A stretch of DNA of 64,000 nt, from NCBI RefSeq assembly GCF_000189635.1, contig NW_002475986.1:1-64000 (forward strand). The letters run 5' to 3'. Origin of the DNA: Tetrahymena thermophila SB210 (taxonomy: Eukaryota; Ciliophora; Oligohymenophorea; Hymenostomatida; Tetrahymenidae). Positions 36,865 through 50,700 of the stretch are shown in pieces. The position numbers were made by a program, and so were the translations under genes. Each line of letters starts with the position of its first letter. Positions within the stretch are counted from its first letter, which is position 1. Below the pieces are notes generated by a model, which saw only the letters and a list, made by a program, of their open reading frames with translations, did no database searches and was not told the origin of the DNA.

Positions 36865-37357
36865 TAAAATCATTTTCATAGAATTTATAGTTAGCATTAA
36901 ACAAAAAAACAAAATAACAAATTATAAAATATTGTAAATATTATTAAATTAATTAATTAAATAAGAAAGAATGATTTTTTTACTTGTTTGTTTGTTGTAA
37001 ACAAAACCTATAATTAATATATTTATTATATTTATTTTCATCAGTATTTCTGTTTTGCATGCTATTTATAATAAACATAAATTAAATTCAAAGATTTACG
37101 TGGAAGGATGTGTTTTAATTGATCACTTCTTTTATATTTATTTTTTTGTTTAATTTATTAGCAAACAAATTGATAATAAAGATATACACACACTCATACA
37201 AGCAGCCTTCTAGCTATAAATTTTCTTTATTTTAATAAAAGATATCCAAATCTAATACCAATAATTAAAAATTCATTGTTTGTATCAATAACAATAATAT
37301 TTTGATAAATAAATAATCAAATAGGAAAAAGATATTATCAAGTTTCTAAAAAATAGG
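36865..37357. other. Intergenic, no gene seen
   Basis: About 490 bp of AT-rich DNA between two same-strand genes. It must hold the promoter of the p24 gene. No element was recognised. Confidence 0.5.
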
Positions 37358-38548
37358 ATGAAGCTTTCTTTATTATTATTATTAATTGCAATAGTTGGCT
37401 CTACTTAAGCCCTTCATTTTTATATCACTGAAGGTACTGAAAAGTGCTTAACCGATGATATCCCAGCTTAAACAGTAATTCAAATTTCACTTTCTAATAT
37501 TATAGCTAATGCATCAGAAATGAAAATGAAATAAAAATGAATTTTTAAACAAACTCATAAAATTATTTCCAAAAATAGCTTAATTTTTTATATTATTTAA
37601 TCAGCACATTTTGGGTTACACTCACTTAAAAGATAAATTGCCTGGTGTTCCTGATGGATCTAAAACTGATGGTGTTACCCTTACTGTCTATGGTCCTGAT
37701 AAAGTATAAGTATTTTAAAAGTTGACCCTCTTCGGAAAAGACAAGTTCGCTATTACTACTACCAAGGGTAATTACTATTTAGCCTTTATAAATAAAAACA
37801 AAATAAATGAATTAATATCCTTGATAACATTATATTTCGTTAATTATTTCTAATTTTATGTTTAATAAAAATTTTAGGTGGTAATTACAAATTCTGTCTT
37901 AAGACAACAACCAGTCACTGGATTTCTAAGAACTAAAAGTTAAGATATGGATTGAGATTAGTCGTAGGTGAATAAGAATAATAGGTAATTTCACAAAATC
38001 AGAATTTTAAATATTTTTAGAATTTAATTTGAATGCTTTTTAGACAATTTATATATCATATAGAATTTAACACTCCACAATAAAATGTATTTTGAAAACT
38101 ATAAATTTATAATAGTCTTAAATAATGTAAACTACATGTAAATATCAAAAATTAGCATTATTATAAAAGGGAAATTCCATATTTATTTTTATAAATAATA
38201 AAAAATATTATTAAAGAGCAATAAAATAATATGATTAATTTATTCATTTATAACATATCATTTATTTATCTATCTATAAAATAATAGGACGTTAAAGATG
38301 CTGCTAAAACTCATCACATCAAAAACTTACAAACTAAGATAGAAACTGTAAAGATTAGAGCCAAGGAATTTGTTGATTATTAACAACTTAACAGTAAGAT
38401 TGAAGATGAGCTTTCACAAGCTAATATTAAGATTAATGATAGAGTTATCTTATTCACTATAATTGAAACAATTATTATTTTAGGTAGTGGTGTTTTCTAA
38501 ATTCTCTCTCTCAAAAAATTCTTTGCACAAAAGAGATTCACTTACTGA
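37358..38548 (+). CDS. p24/emp24 family cargo receptor (GOLD domain)
   Basis: Type I membrane protein of about 200 residues cycling between ER and Golgi in COPI/COPII vesicles. Signal peptide MKLSLLLLLIAIVGSTQA, then the GOLD domain starting LHFYITEGTEKCLTDDIPAQ with the typical E-x-x-C-[LF] pattern; later GVTLTVYGPDKV, FAITTTKGGNYKFCLKTT (second conserved Cys), and a luminal coiled coil beginning DVKDAAKTHHIKNLQTKIET. One membrane helix (FTIIETIIILGSGVFQILSL) leads to the short tail KKFFAQKRFTY. The tail keeps the di-phenylalanine export motif and a dibasic pair, as in p24 proteins. Four or five short introns; stop TGA at 38546. Confidence 0.93.
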
Positions 38549-38787
38549 AAGAAATAATAGCTCAAAAGATTACTAATAAATTTTGTTCCAAACAATAAAA
38601 CTATTTGTGCAAATTGTAAATCTAAGTTAATTGTAATTAATAAATATATAACTTCAATTAGTAAATGTCTTTGAAGTATATAAAATGTTTTAAATATTTT
38701 TTAATTACATAAAATTAATTTAAAATGTAGAATTTCATCATAATTTCTATCAAAAATAGAAATTTATACTTATTTTATAATAAAATT

Positions 38788-39570
38788 ATTGGTCAATTTT
38801 TAATAATTTTCTAAAACTTTTAAATTTTAATTTCTACAAAATACAACGATAATTAATTTTAATAAAATATAATGATCTTAATTTTAATGAATATAAATAT
38901 TATGTTAGTTTTTTATACTTTTCAAGCTTTCCAAAAAAACCTTTTAAGTTTTAAATTATATATTTTTTTTATAAGTGATTGATTGATTTTCTAATATTTG
39001 ATATTTATTTTAATTGGATTTTTTTGGTAACTTTTTATTTAAAAATATTCTAAGGAGAGTTTTCATTCTTCCAATTTGCAATATTAAATTTAATTGGGAT
39101 TATTTTTTGGTTATTTTTTTATATTCAATATTTTAAGGAGTGTAGTGATTATAATTAATATTAATATTTTATTGGTCTATTGTTAATAATAGTTTTTTTC
39201 TAAAACTTTTAAATTTTAATTTCAACAAATACAAAGATAAATAATTTTAATAAAATAAATGATCTTAATTGTAATCAATATAAATATTATGTTAATTTTT
39301 TTATACTTTTCAAGCTTTCAAAAAAAAAATTTTAAGTTTTAAATTGTATATTTTTTTTATAAGAGATTTATTAATCTTCTAATATTTTAATATTTGATAT
39401 TCATTTTAATAGGATTTTTTTTTGGTAACTTTTTATTTAAAAATATTCTAAGGAGAGTTTTCATTCTTCTAATTTATAATATTAAATTTAATTGATATCT
39501 TTTTTTGGTTATTTTTTATATTCAATATTTTAAGGAGTGTAGTGATTATTATTAATATTAACATTTTATT
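38788..39570. repeat. Non-coding direct duplication, two copies of about 383-400 bp
   Basis: Copy 1 (38788-39170) and copy 2 (39171 to about 39570) lie head to tail and match over their full length with scattered substitutions and short indels. Shared landmarks in order: ATTGGTC, CTAAAACTTTTAAATTTTAA, ATACTTTTCAAGCTTTC, GGTAACTTTTTATTTAAAAA, TTCTAAGGAGAGTTTTCATT and TTTTAAGGAGTGTAGTGATT. No frame is coding. The junction is exact (ATTGGTC starts both copies). Confidence 0.88.
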
Positions 39571-39701
39571 GAGGATTAACCATCATAGGTATTGGCATTT
39601 AAATATTTTATTATTAAATTTAATCCAGTTAATTATTACTATTATTAGATGTATTGGTTTTTTATAATTAAACCATTTACAAATTAGATTAATTACTAGT
39701 G

Positions 39702-40656
39702 TTTTATTTCTCCCTTGAAGAAACTGATGAAATAAAAAAAGGTATTTCTAAAGGTGTATTTGATTTCACTGAAAAAAGTGAAGGCATTACTGGTAATATA
39801 GTTATTAAATTTTAGTATTAAACTAGTAGACCTAGAGCACCTATTTTTGCAGATTTAGGAATTCTTAGTTTGACTAGCTTATTTTCAATTTTAGATTTTT
39901 CAGTGCTAACAAATTAAGAGTAAATGTCAAATACTTTTTCTATTTATTAATTTTTGTTTGATCTCATTGTCAATTTACCCTATAATTTTACTATAAAACG
40001 AGAAACTTTCATAAAACTCCTTGATGCATCACAATTTAAAATTAATTTTATTTCTTCTAAATGGTCATAAACTCTTTTATCTAATTAAGCCTACATTTCT
40101 ATCTAACCAGAAAGGCAGCAAAAACAAATTAGCGGATTTGAATACTCTTAGGCTTAATATGTTATGTTTTCGACCTAATTAATTTTTTGAAAAATTTCTA
40201 TTTCTTAGGTGGTTAAAAGCCTCTATTTAGAATCAGATTCTAAAATATAAGCTGTTAGAATATATTTTATCTAACACTTACAGTTTTGCTAATCTTAATA
40301 ATTAAAACTAGATGGTAAATAATCTGCAATGCTTATCTGAAATGGTAATTTCCACTAACCTATTATATTCCTACTATCTTCTTTACCTTAGGAAAATTGA
40401 TATGCTTCAGTCGTTAGTTCATGAAATTTGTTATATCCCTTCCTTTAAACTTAATTCTCTTAATAAAGATGTTTCTCATTGTATTATTTTGGTGTACTAA
40501 AAAGAGTTTCTTCTATCCCTTATAGCATCACTACAAGGCAAGTTGCCTTTAAAGAAACATTTAAGTCAATTAAAACTTATCCAGAAATTTTTTCTCCAGA
40601 CTAAAATTAAGTCTTATCCACTTCTATATGAATTTAACCTATAGATTATTGATTGA
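39702..40656 (+). pseudogene. Gene relic or fragment, unrecognised membrane-like protein
   Basis: Coding-like but start-less sequence. One frame from 39702 reads FYFSLEETDEIKKGISKGVF, then GNIVIKFQYQTSRPRAP, a hydrophobic stretch (IFADLGILSLTSLFSILDFS) and FDLIVNLPYNFTIKRETFIK until TGA at 40188. A GT at about 40160 and AG at 40209 could splice it to VVKSLYLESDSKIQ, but that frame stops near 40341. Another frame stays open from 40194 to 40656 (FLFLRWLKASIQNQILKYKL). No ATG in the right place was found. The pieces look like an old gene copy with frameshifts, or a gene whose structure I could not solve. The family is not recognised, and it does not resemble the giant genes downstream. Confidence 0.35.
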
Positions 40657-41705
40657 GTTAACTTGTACTTTAAGACTATCCCATCTACAATTATCAAATT
40701 ATGAATAAGAATTTATATTTTTAATTAAATTTTTGATGGAAACCTTAATAAAAAAATTTTAAACATAATAATAATAAGATTTTATAAAGATAAAAATTAT
40801 AAGTGACACTTAATATAATTCATTCAAACTTATTCAATAAATCATTTAGCAAGCATCAATTTATAATTTAAGCATATTATTCAAATAAATTATCCTATCA
40901 AAATACTAATCTACGATAAATTGAAAGTCATTCCAAGATTATTTAAATCTTACAATTTTCTATATCTTGATTTTATTCTTTTTTTTTCATTAAACTACTT
41001 GTGGGTCATTCCAGACATATCTACTTTTTTAATTTTACACTTTCAAAAAATATTTTAAATATTTCAAGATCCATCCTTAAAATTGATTTCAAATATTTTT
41101 AATCTGTTTTAATTTTAAAAATTAAAATATTTTTTTAAAAAGAATCAGAATAAATTAAAATATATTTTTTAATAAATTAATTAGGGAAATAAAAATATTT
41201 GAATTTTATGCTAAAATTTTAGTTTTAGCTTCTTATTTTTATCAAACCTGTTTTTATTTTCAGAACTTGTACTATTTACTTTTATTTTATGCAAATATAT
41301 ATAGAAATAATATTTTACTGAATAATTTAAAGTATTAATAAAATATTGCTATTATCGAATAATTATTTTGCAATTAACGAGTAGAAAATATTTATCTAGT
41401 AGAATAATAAATATTTTTTATCTATTAAAAGAAAATTTATAAGAAATAAAAAATAGGTTTTGAACAGGTTCGAAACTTCTTTCAAAATTTTCTTTTAATT
41501 TATAAAAAAAGCATGTATTGTTTTACTATTAATGTATTTGTTTATCACAGAATAATTATTTGGGGATAGCTGTAAATAAAATGTGAATATTTAAGTATAA
41601 AGCACTTGTATAAATTTTGACTTGCCCTATGATTTAGTTTTATTTATTAATTTAAATAAAAAAAAATTAGCTTTTTACATAAAATTAGAAAAATATTGGT
41701 AAATA
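40657..41705. other. Intergenic upstream of the first giant gene
   Basis: About 1.05 kb of AT-rich DNA. The left part stays open on the plus strand to about 40924 and may be the tail of the relic. Otherwise nothing was seen. Confidence 0.4.
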
Positions 41706-44700
41706 ATGATAAATACATTTATAAAAACTTTAGCTCTCTACTTTTTAGTCCTACAGAGCTTTGCTTATGAAATCATAGACGAATGCCCATAAATGTTTTA
41801 ATTAGGAAGTTTATCCACGACATGTTCTACTGATTAGAATAACTAAGAGCTTAGGAATTCTTTTCTCATAAAGAATTAAGCAACTTCTTTAACTTAAGAA
41901 TATTTGGTTGTTTTTGCAATATAGTCTGTTTCTTTCTATAATACTGAGAATTTATCACTTTTTAAATACACTCAATTGTAAAATAAAGTAAGGTTGTCAT
42001 ACTTTATTGAAGATTAAGGACTTTACTATGTTTCTGATTAAGGAATTGTGTACAAGTTAAATTAAAGCACATATCACTTTGACTCTGTTGCAACTTTTCA
42101 TTATTCTTAAGTAGTATCAAATTTTGCTATCAGCAATAGTTTAGACTATATGGTTTACCTGAACAATTTATCATAAGTAATCTATATTTAAAATATATTT
42201 AAATAAAATTTTTTTGTCATAAAGCTAATGATATCTAGTCAAGCGGAAGGTCAATTCGAAATTGCTGATAATGTCTAAAATTTCTTTTTTAGCAATTAGT
42301 TAGATTTTGTTATTTTAAAGAATGAAAATTCTTATAAATCTTTTTGCTTAAAAGATAAAAAATTTCAATAAAATGATTTGTTCTAAAATAGCAAACAAAT
42401 TATTTTGGTAGATGAGTACTTTATTGTTTAGTATGAGTCATAGGATTCTTAGAGAGTATTTCTAAGTGTATATGAAGGTAAGAACTTAAATAAAATAGAT
42501 GATTTCGACATAATATTAGATAGTTTACCGCAGTCAATATGTTAGCAAGGCACTATTACTATATAGAATGCTAAATTTATAAATTATTCGAGTGAGCAAA
42601 AATAACTATATGTTTATGGCAATAATTTATTTTTAGTAAGGATCGATTGTAATAATAAAAAAATAATCCTTGTTAACTAATAAATAGAATTAAATAGCAT
42701 TGATACTAGAGACAGTGACTCAGATATTGACTCTGATTTAAATATCACTTAAGTATATGGATAAATTTAAGATATTGATTTAGTAAAAGAAAATATTATT
42801 GCTTTTGCTACCTTAAATTGTCTCTTTGTTTATGATTTTTCTAAAAGCTAATACATTCTAATCAAGTATCAATAAAAAGCTTTTACTGAAAAAAATCATT
42901 TAACAAATTTAATAAACCTAAGCAGAGAAAGAATATTATTATAGTCTGATTAATCACTGTAAATAATAGATATACTAAGTAAAAAGATTCAGTACGATGC
43001 CCTATGTTTGTAAAAATTAAAATACACTGATGAGGAAGTCGTATATACACATTATGATCCTTAAATTATGAGAATATTTTTCTTAAATAATTGGGGTAAA
43101 TTGTACCAGTACAACTACATTAATAAATAATTTGAAAAACTAATAATTAACCTTGATTCAAGGAGTATCGTTGAAATAAATTAAAATTCTTAAAAAATAT
43201 TTATTACAAAATCTGGTGTCATTCACTAAATAGTAGTCATTGATTATTACAGTGGAGTTATTTTATATTAAATTCCTCCAATATGGGAAAACAGTATTTA
43301 AAAAATGGTCATGAATGATAAAAAAAATATTTTAACTATAATTGATAAAGAATCAAATATTTTCATATTTGATTGCAATGATCAATGCATTTTATAAAGA
43401 CAATACCCAAAAATGATTACTTTAACTTAAAATATTTTTGTAAATTAATAAATTGAATACATTTTAATAAATGATCATCTATCGATTCAAAAAATTCTTT
43501 TAGATTAGAAAGCAAATAGTAATTAAATATTAACAATTAAGGATATTTAACATGAGGCATAGATTCAAATTTAAAATACTGAGATGATTGTTAATTTTTA
43601 AGCTCATTAAAAATCTGGAGATTTGGTAATAGTTACTAACTAATCATCGGTTTATGTAATATGATTTGTTCTTTTTTTAATAAATTCAATCATTTCAATT
43701 TATTTTAAGGTAAATGCCTTTTAAGATTTTTTTTTTAAAGGTTTTTAAATATAGTAATTTTGAATTTGTCAGTTTTTATAAGTCTTTGCCTGCTAATTAA
43801 TCAGTATTCGATATTAAGAGAAGCGATAGCAAAAATATAGTTTTTCTAAGAGATGAATATTAAATTCTAGCTTATAATTTAAATACAGGAGAAAATTTGA
43901 TTTAGATCACAACATAGATTAATTCAAAGATAATTGATTATGTTTTTGATGATATAAGCTTTTCAGAATTAATTATCATATGTGTAATTGATAATGGATA
44001 TTTATTGCACTATGAAGGGAATACTTAAATTAAATAGTAAATGATAAATCCAAACTCAGACTTCGGAGGTATCATCATCGATTATGAAAATAAGTAAGTT
44101 TTAACATACACAGGTGATATGTAAATTACTAAATACAATTATTAGCAAAATTTTATCCTAAACCAATATTCATCTTTTGGTAAAATTTCAAAAATATAAA
44201 TTGATTATTCTTAAAACTTGTTAATTCACACCAGTGATTATGATATATATTTTAAAGACTATGATTCTACTTATTTCATCTCCTTTAGATCTTATGATTA
44301 AATTCTAAGTGGTGGATATTATGACCAGTAAGAAAAAAGAATTTTCTGTTACGGCAATTATATTTAAGAAATAGACAATTAATCATATTAAATAAAGTAG
44401 ATTTATTAGCATAATCCTCTTCAAGAAAATAAAATTCCTTAGCTCAAAATGAATATCACAGAAATAGATGTTTTAAATAAACTAGATATATTGTTATCTT
44501 TTAGCATGGATGGATCAATGAGTATTTGGAAATATAGTACCATGGAATTTAAGAAAAATATATAGTTCGATTTAATTAAATGTATTTACCCAGTTGGAGG
44601 AACTTACTATGAAACTTTAAACAGGTATTATATTCGTTGCGAAGGAGGTTCTATATATCTAATGCAGATTAATAAATTTAACTTTGATCTTATTTAAAAA

Positions 44701-47700
44701 TATGAAAATATACTCTAATTTTGGAAAATAACACAAGTTATTATAGTAGAGTAAATAGATAGAATATTTATATCAGGAGTAAAATTTATTAAATTTTATA
44801 TTTAATTTAATTTATATTTATTATAATTAGTACTCCTATTGGTCTAAGTAGTACACGCTTAATACATTTTAAATGTTAAAAACTTATAAAGGTAAAAAAT
44901 AAATTAAAAATATACCTATTTTAAAATAATACAATTAAAAAAGGAATCAACTGCAGATATGATTTCAAGAACAACATCCTTATAATGTTTGATGTATGAA
45001 ATATTTTAAATTAATAAATTTTAATTTTATTTAATTAATCAGCTATCCTTTAATTTATTTTTAAATTCAAAGTGAAAAATTTTTTAATTTGAAGTAATTT
45101 TAATCAATAAATTCTTTTTAAAAATAAAATTAATGCACTACGTGTATTCATGGCTAATTGATTTTAGATTTGCAATTGAAAATTTATCATTAAAAATTTT
45201 TTTCTTAGTAATCAGCCTAAATTAAGGGAGGCTTTAATTCTTTAATATTTAATCTATCTAATATTTTAGCAAATCGCACTTTGATTTACTAGAACCAATC
45301 TTTTGAATTTTAAGCAAATTTTATTTAATAAAACAAAAAATAAGGTTTCATTATTTTAAGGGAATTCAATTAATTCTACAATTATAATCCTTATTTTAAA
45401 GAACACCAATATATCTTTATATTTATATTTTTATAATAATTAAAAGCATAATGGTCAATTATTTGTTATTGATCCAATTAAAGATGTTGAATTATTCTTT
45501 AAAATAGTTCATAAGGGATGGATTTATGATGTTGTATTTGATAGTGAGTAAAGATTAATAATTACAGGAGGATAGGATGGTTATCTAAAGTAATGGAAAT
45601 ATGATACTCAAAACTAACAGCCAAATAAAATTTATTAACATAATCAATCAATACAAACAATGATATATGATAGAGAAATAGATATTTTATTAGCTTTTGA
45701 TATAGAAGGTAATATACTTATATTGAAATTTAAAAGTCTTACATTAGTTAAAAAAGTTCCTTCAATAACTAAAACATAAATATTAAATCCTTATTTAGAT
45801 ATAAGTAAAAATTTGATAATTGGATTTTCATCAGATAAAGTAATATCTCTTGATTATAATTCTTTGTTAATTGACCAGTATAATGCTTATGTATATAAAT
45901 AAACTTCAATAAGCACTTTTTATTTTGAAGAAGAAAAAAATAATATTTACTTTTTAAGAAATGATGGATATTTATATTTATGGGATATGTAATAGCTATA
46001 ATTCGAATACCTAACTTATTTACCGAATATTTATACTGTCAATTCTAAGCTATACTATTTTTAAAATTAGCAGTTGCTATTAATTATAACAACTATTAAA
46101 ACTTTAGTATATAATATAAAATTGAAAACACTTACCAATACTTATATGTAAGGCTGCCAATCGTCTAGCTAAATTTCTTAATTTATTATCTGCGCTTAAG
46201 GTTTTTAAATTTAAATGATATCAATAAATACAGAAAATAAATTAGATTTTATTGATATAAATTAAGGTAAACTTTTTATTTTTTCTAAAGTTTTCAAAAT
46301 AAATTTTTAATTAGTATTTAAAGCAATCATTAAAATATTTAATTTTTTTGAATAAAAAATTTTTTTATTAATTAGTCTGAATAAAACTTTTCTTTTTAAT
46401 AAATATATAGGTAAAACATCACATAATTTTATAGCAATTCAGGGCTCTAATCAATAAATAGTTGCATACTATCGCTCAAAAGAAAATAGCTTAATTATTT
46501 ACAATCCAAACACATAAAAAGAGATACAAAACTATTAAAATTATCACTAAAGTAATATAAAAGCTTTAATTATCAAAAAATAATATGTTTTAACATTTGA
46601 GCTAGCAGGAATACTTAAAATAGCATTCGGTAACTCATTTTAGTATATTTATTAATTAGATCAGTTCAAAAACACTTAAATAGATAATTTAGAAAGTTTT
46701 TCTAATGACATATTTTATATAAAAACAAATTAATAAATTTTTCCTTATAAAATATCATTTATAGATGATAAAATAAAAATAATAAATGCTAGTCCTGTTA
46801 ATATTAATTGCAAGGCATCAAGTATTAAATTTTCTAATAATGGTAGTGATTTACTTGTAGTATTATGCTCAAATGACTTAATTTATACATTTTTAGTTAT
46901 AGATTAAGAAACAAAGTTTGCTTTTAAGTAAGTATAATAATTTAGAAAACTAATGCTGCAAGACTCATTTATATAGTCTTTATTTTTTATTGATTAACAC
47001 ATGCTAGCTTTGGAATATTAAAATCGTTAAATAATTATTTTCTTGAATGATGACTATACGATAAAAAAGATTGGTAAAAATGAAGTCATTGAATAGGAAG
47101 ATTTTAATATCATTAAAATTAAGTATAAAAATAACAATTTACACTCATTAATATATTATGATGTTAAAGGAATCAAAAATATAGTTTTTCCTCTTTTAGC
47201 ATAAGCAAAAAATTATTCGTAGTATAGTTCTTGCTAGTATGTTAACTAATTTAGAACACCAACATAAATAAATAATATGTTTAAGTCAATTTAGGACTCT
47301 TATGATTTCTTTAAATGTTACTTAGTTATTCTAAATTTTAATATCACTCTGAATTTATAAGAATAATCTTATTTTAATTCTGGTATAGAATTCTCATATT
47401 AGGGCATTACTAATTTAACTATAAGAGGTTAAGTAGATAGTCAAGGGTAATTTCAATCAATAGCATCATTATCCAAAGATTTTATCAAATAAGGAAGTAA
47501 ATATAATCAACTGGCGTTTTATAATTTAAAAATAGAAAATATTTAAAACAATTCTGATGAATATTTTACCTTTGAAAATTTTTAAAATTTAATTATGCAA
47601 AACATTTATTTTGATAATTATTAGGCAATAAAACTTTTTAAAATTTCGTTTGTCTAAATTTACCGCTTAATTTTAAAAGATTGGAAAATATTAAACTAAG

Positions 47701-50700
47701 AGATAGATCTATAAAATACTAGTTATTTGGAGTTTGTAAATAATTATGAATTGTAAATAGAAAATATGCTGATTTAAAAGTGCACAATATCAGGATAAAT
47801 AGAAGAAAGTTTATTTGAAATTATTAATTCAAATAATATAATAATTTAAAACTTAACATTAGATTCTAATAATATATTGAAAAGTAAGTTCTTTAAGGTA
47901 ACTTATGCATATAATGTTTTAATGAATAAAGTATTGATCTAAAATAATGTTAAATAGTAACTTAAGAAAAAAAATTAAATTTAGATATACATCTAATCAG
48001 TTTTTGAAATCCAACATGTTAGAACAACAAGAATAGAAAATGGTTTTTTTATTAGCAATAAAGATGTTTAATTTATTGACTATCATAACACTATTAGTTA
48101 TACTGATAGAAATTAAAACGAGATAATAAGTAAACAAAAAGATGATTAAATAATAATCAATAAGTTTGATTTTATTGACAATACATCATAAAATCCAATA
48201 GTTTAGATATAATCTTAGTCAATTCTATTCGAAGAAGTTTAAATTCTTTAAAATAAGATGTAATAATGCTTATTTTTAGATTTAAGACACTCTATAGCAG
48301 TTTTTAAAAACATTACAGTAAGTGAAAACAGCAGTAAAAATAATTTGTTACTGATTTAAGATAGTTAAATAACAATTTAATTTTCTAAATTTTTAAGTAA
48401 TAAACAAAATCATAGCTTATTATAAGTAATATCATCAAATATTACTTAAATCAATTCTGAATTTATATAAAATGTTTCAAAAGGTAAAATAAATGTCTTA
48501 AAAATACAAAATTATTTTTATATTTTTATTTATTTATTTATTAGAGGATGGTGGAGCATTCAACATATAAAATACTGAAAATGAAACTGTTGAATTTAGA
48601 AATAATATTTTCAAGCTAAATAAGGCTAAAGGATCAGGAGGTGCTATTTACTCAATTTGTTATTAATTTGTACTAGAAAGTAACACATTTCAAGGGAATC
48701 AAGCTGGAATAGGAGGTAATTAAATTTTAGATTTCGAAGTTATAATTGATTGTAAAATATTAGGTGCTATTAGATATCAAAAATACATACCTACTTATAT
48801 ATAATAAAGAGATGAAATAAAATAATAAAATCCGTAAAAATAAGTTGATAGTTGTGGTACCTATTCAAATAATATTTGTGAAAACAACAAAGGTTTGGTT
48901 TTTGGTATGAATATAGGCTCTTATCCTAGGGATGCCTTAATAGTATACATGGGTAAAAAATTTAAGTTAAGTTAGAAAAATATAATTTTTGAAGGAGTAA
49001 GAAGTGGATAAAGCGATGAAAGCTTCACAATTTAACTATTAGATGAAAATGAAATGATAATACACTTTCCAGACTGTTTTACAGCGTTTTCAAAAAATTT
49101 AGAGGATGAACTTCTTTTTTACAAAGCAGAATTCTTTTTAGATAATAAAGCTGAAAGACTTTAAGACTAAGATATTAAAATAGAAGGATCCACTATTAAA
49201 GAATACCAGAAAGAAGGATTCAATTTCAACCAGCTTTTCTTATATGGAATACCTAATTACTAATCTTTCATGTTCTTAAAAACAAACTCAATATATGCTG
49301 TTTAAAATAACTTAGTTAATACTTCTGAGCTTTAAATATTTTAACTGTAATTAAATTTTAGGGAATGTTTACCTGGAGAAGTAATAAATTAAATTTGTGT
49401 TGATTGTCGTATTTATGAATGTAAATAATGCTTAGAAGGAACATATTCATTAGCAAAGCCAAATATAAACGTACTATAAAATATTTTTAATTTATTAAAA
49501 TTTTATAATAATTTATAAATAAAAATAGGATGAGTAAATGAAATAATGTAAGAAATGCTCTAGTTAAAATACCGAGAATTGCCAACTTAATTAAATTAAG
49601 CTAAAGAAAGGTATTTATTGTTCATTACTTTCAAAAAAAAATACAATATTTTAAAATCATATTTAAATATCTATTAGGTTTTTGGAGAGAAAGCCAAGAC
49701 TCTGACATTATTGTAGAATGCTCAAATAATCCCTAGAACTGTGCTGGGAAACCAGAAAAAGGATATTGCGTTGAAGGCTTAATAGGTCCGCTGTGCGAGA
49801 CATGTGATATCAGAGGAGAAACTTGGGGAATGCCTTATGGTAAAATATTTATATAAATAATAAAATATTTAATAACAATTTTTATTTTGAAGGCAAGTCA
49901 TATTTTAATTAGTACAAATGTAGTCCATGCAAAAATTAATCTTACTTAATATTCTAAATAGCTTTTGCGATTCTATTTATTATTTATACCACTTACACTA
50001 TTATACAAGTGATAAATTAGTCTAATTTAAGAATTATTTGCTACTTTATTAGAAAAACTGGTTTACTCAAATTGGGAAGAACTGCTATAATAGGTTAAAA
50101 TACCCTTTATTTCAAGTTGCTTATCCATCAACTGCAGCTATTATTAAACCTAAAACCATTTAAATTAAATGTATTTTTTTAATTTAATATTCAATTTAAA
50201 TGCCCAATAATCAAACTACCTTAATTTTTTTTATAAATTTTAATTTTTCTCATTTTTTGAAGAATGTAGTCACTTTAAAAAATAAAACCATATAAAATAA
50301 TTCCTATAGATAAAAGCTTTTATACTTAGTTAATAAATTATTTTTTTAAATTAAGATAAAAGTGAATTTAATCAAAATGATAAAAAAATAATAAATATCG
50401 ATAAAATTTATATTTATAATATTAATCTCTTATTTAAAAAAAGATATAACCTCTATTTAGCTACAGCGAAACTATTAGTGTTCCAGTCATTGCCAATATC
50501 GATAGCATAGATTGCTTTTTATATGCTTTTAATAAGCATATCCCTCATTATGTTATTAAATTTGGCTGGTGCTTAATCTATTTAATTTTAATTTTTATAA
50601 TATCTGTAGCATTTTATAGGCTATTTGTATTCTACTAATGGAAAAAATGTCACTATAATAATTATAAAAATTATTGGCTAAACTTTTCTATTAGATCAAG

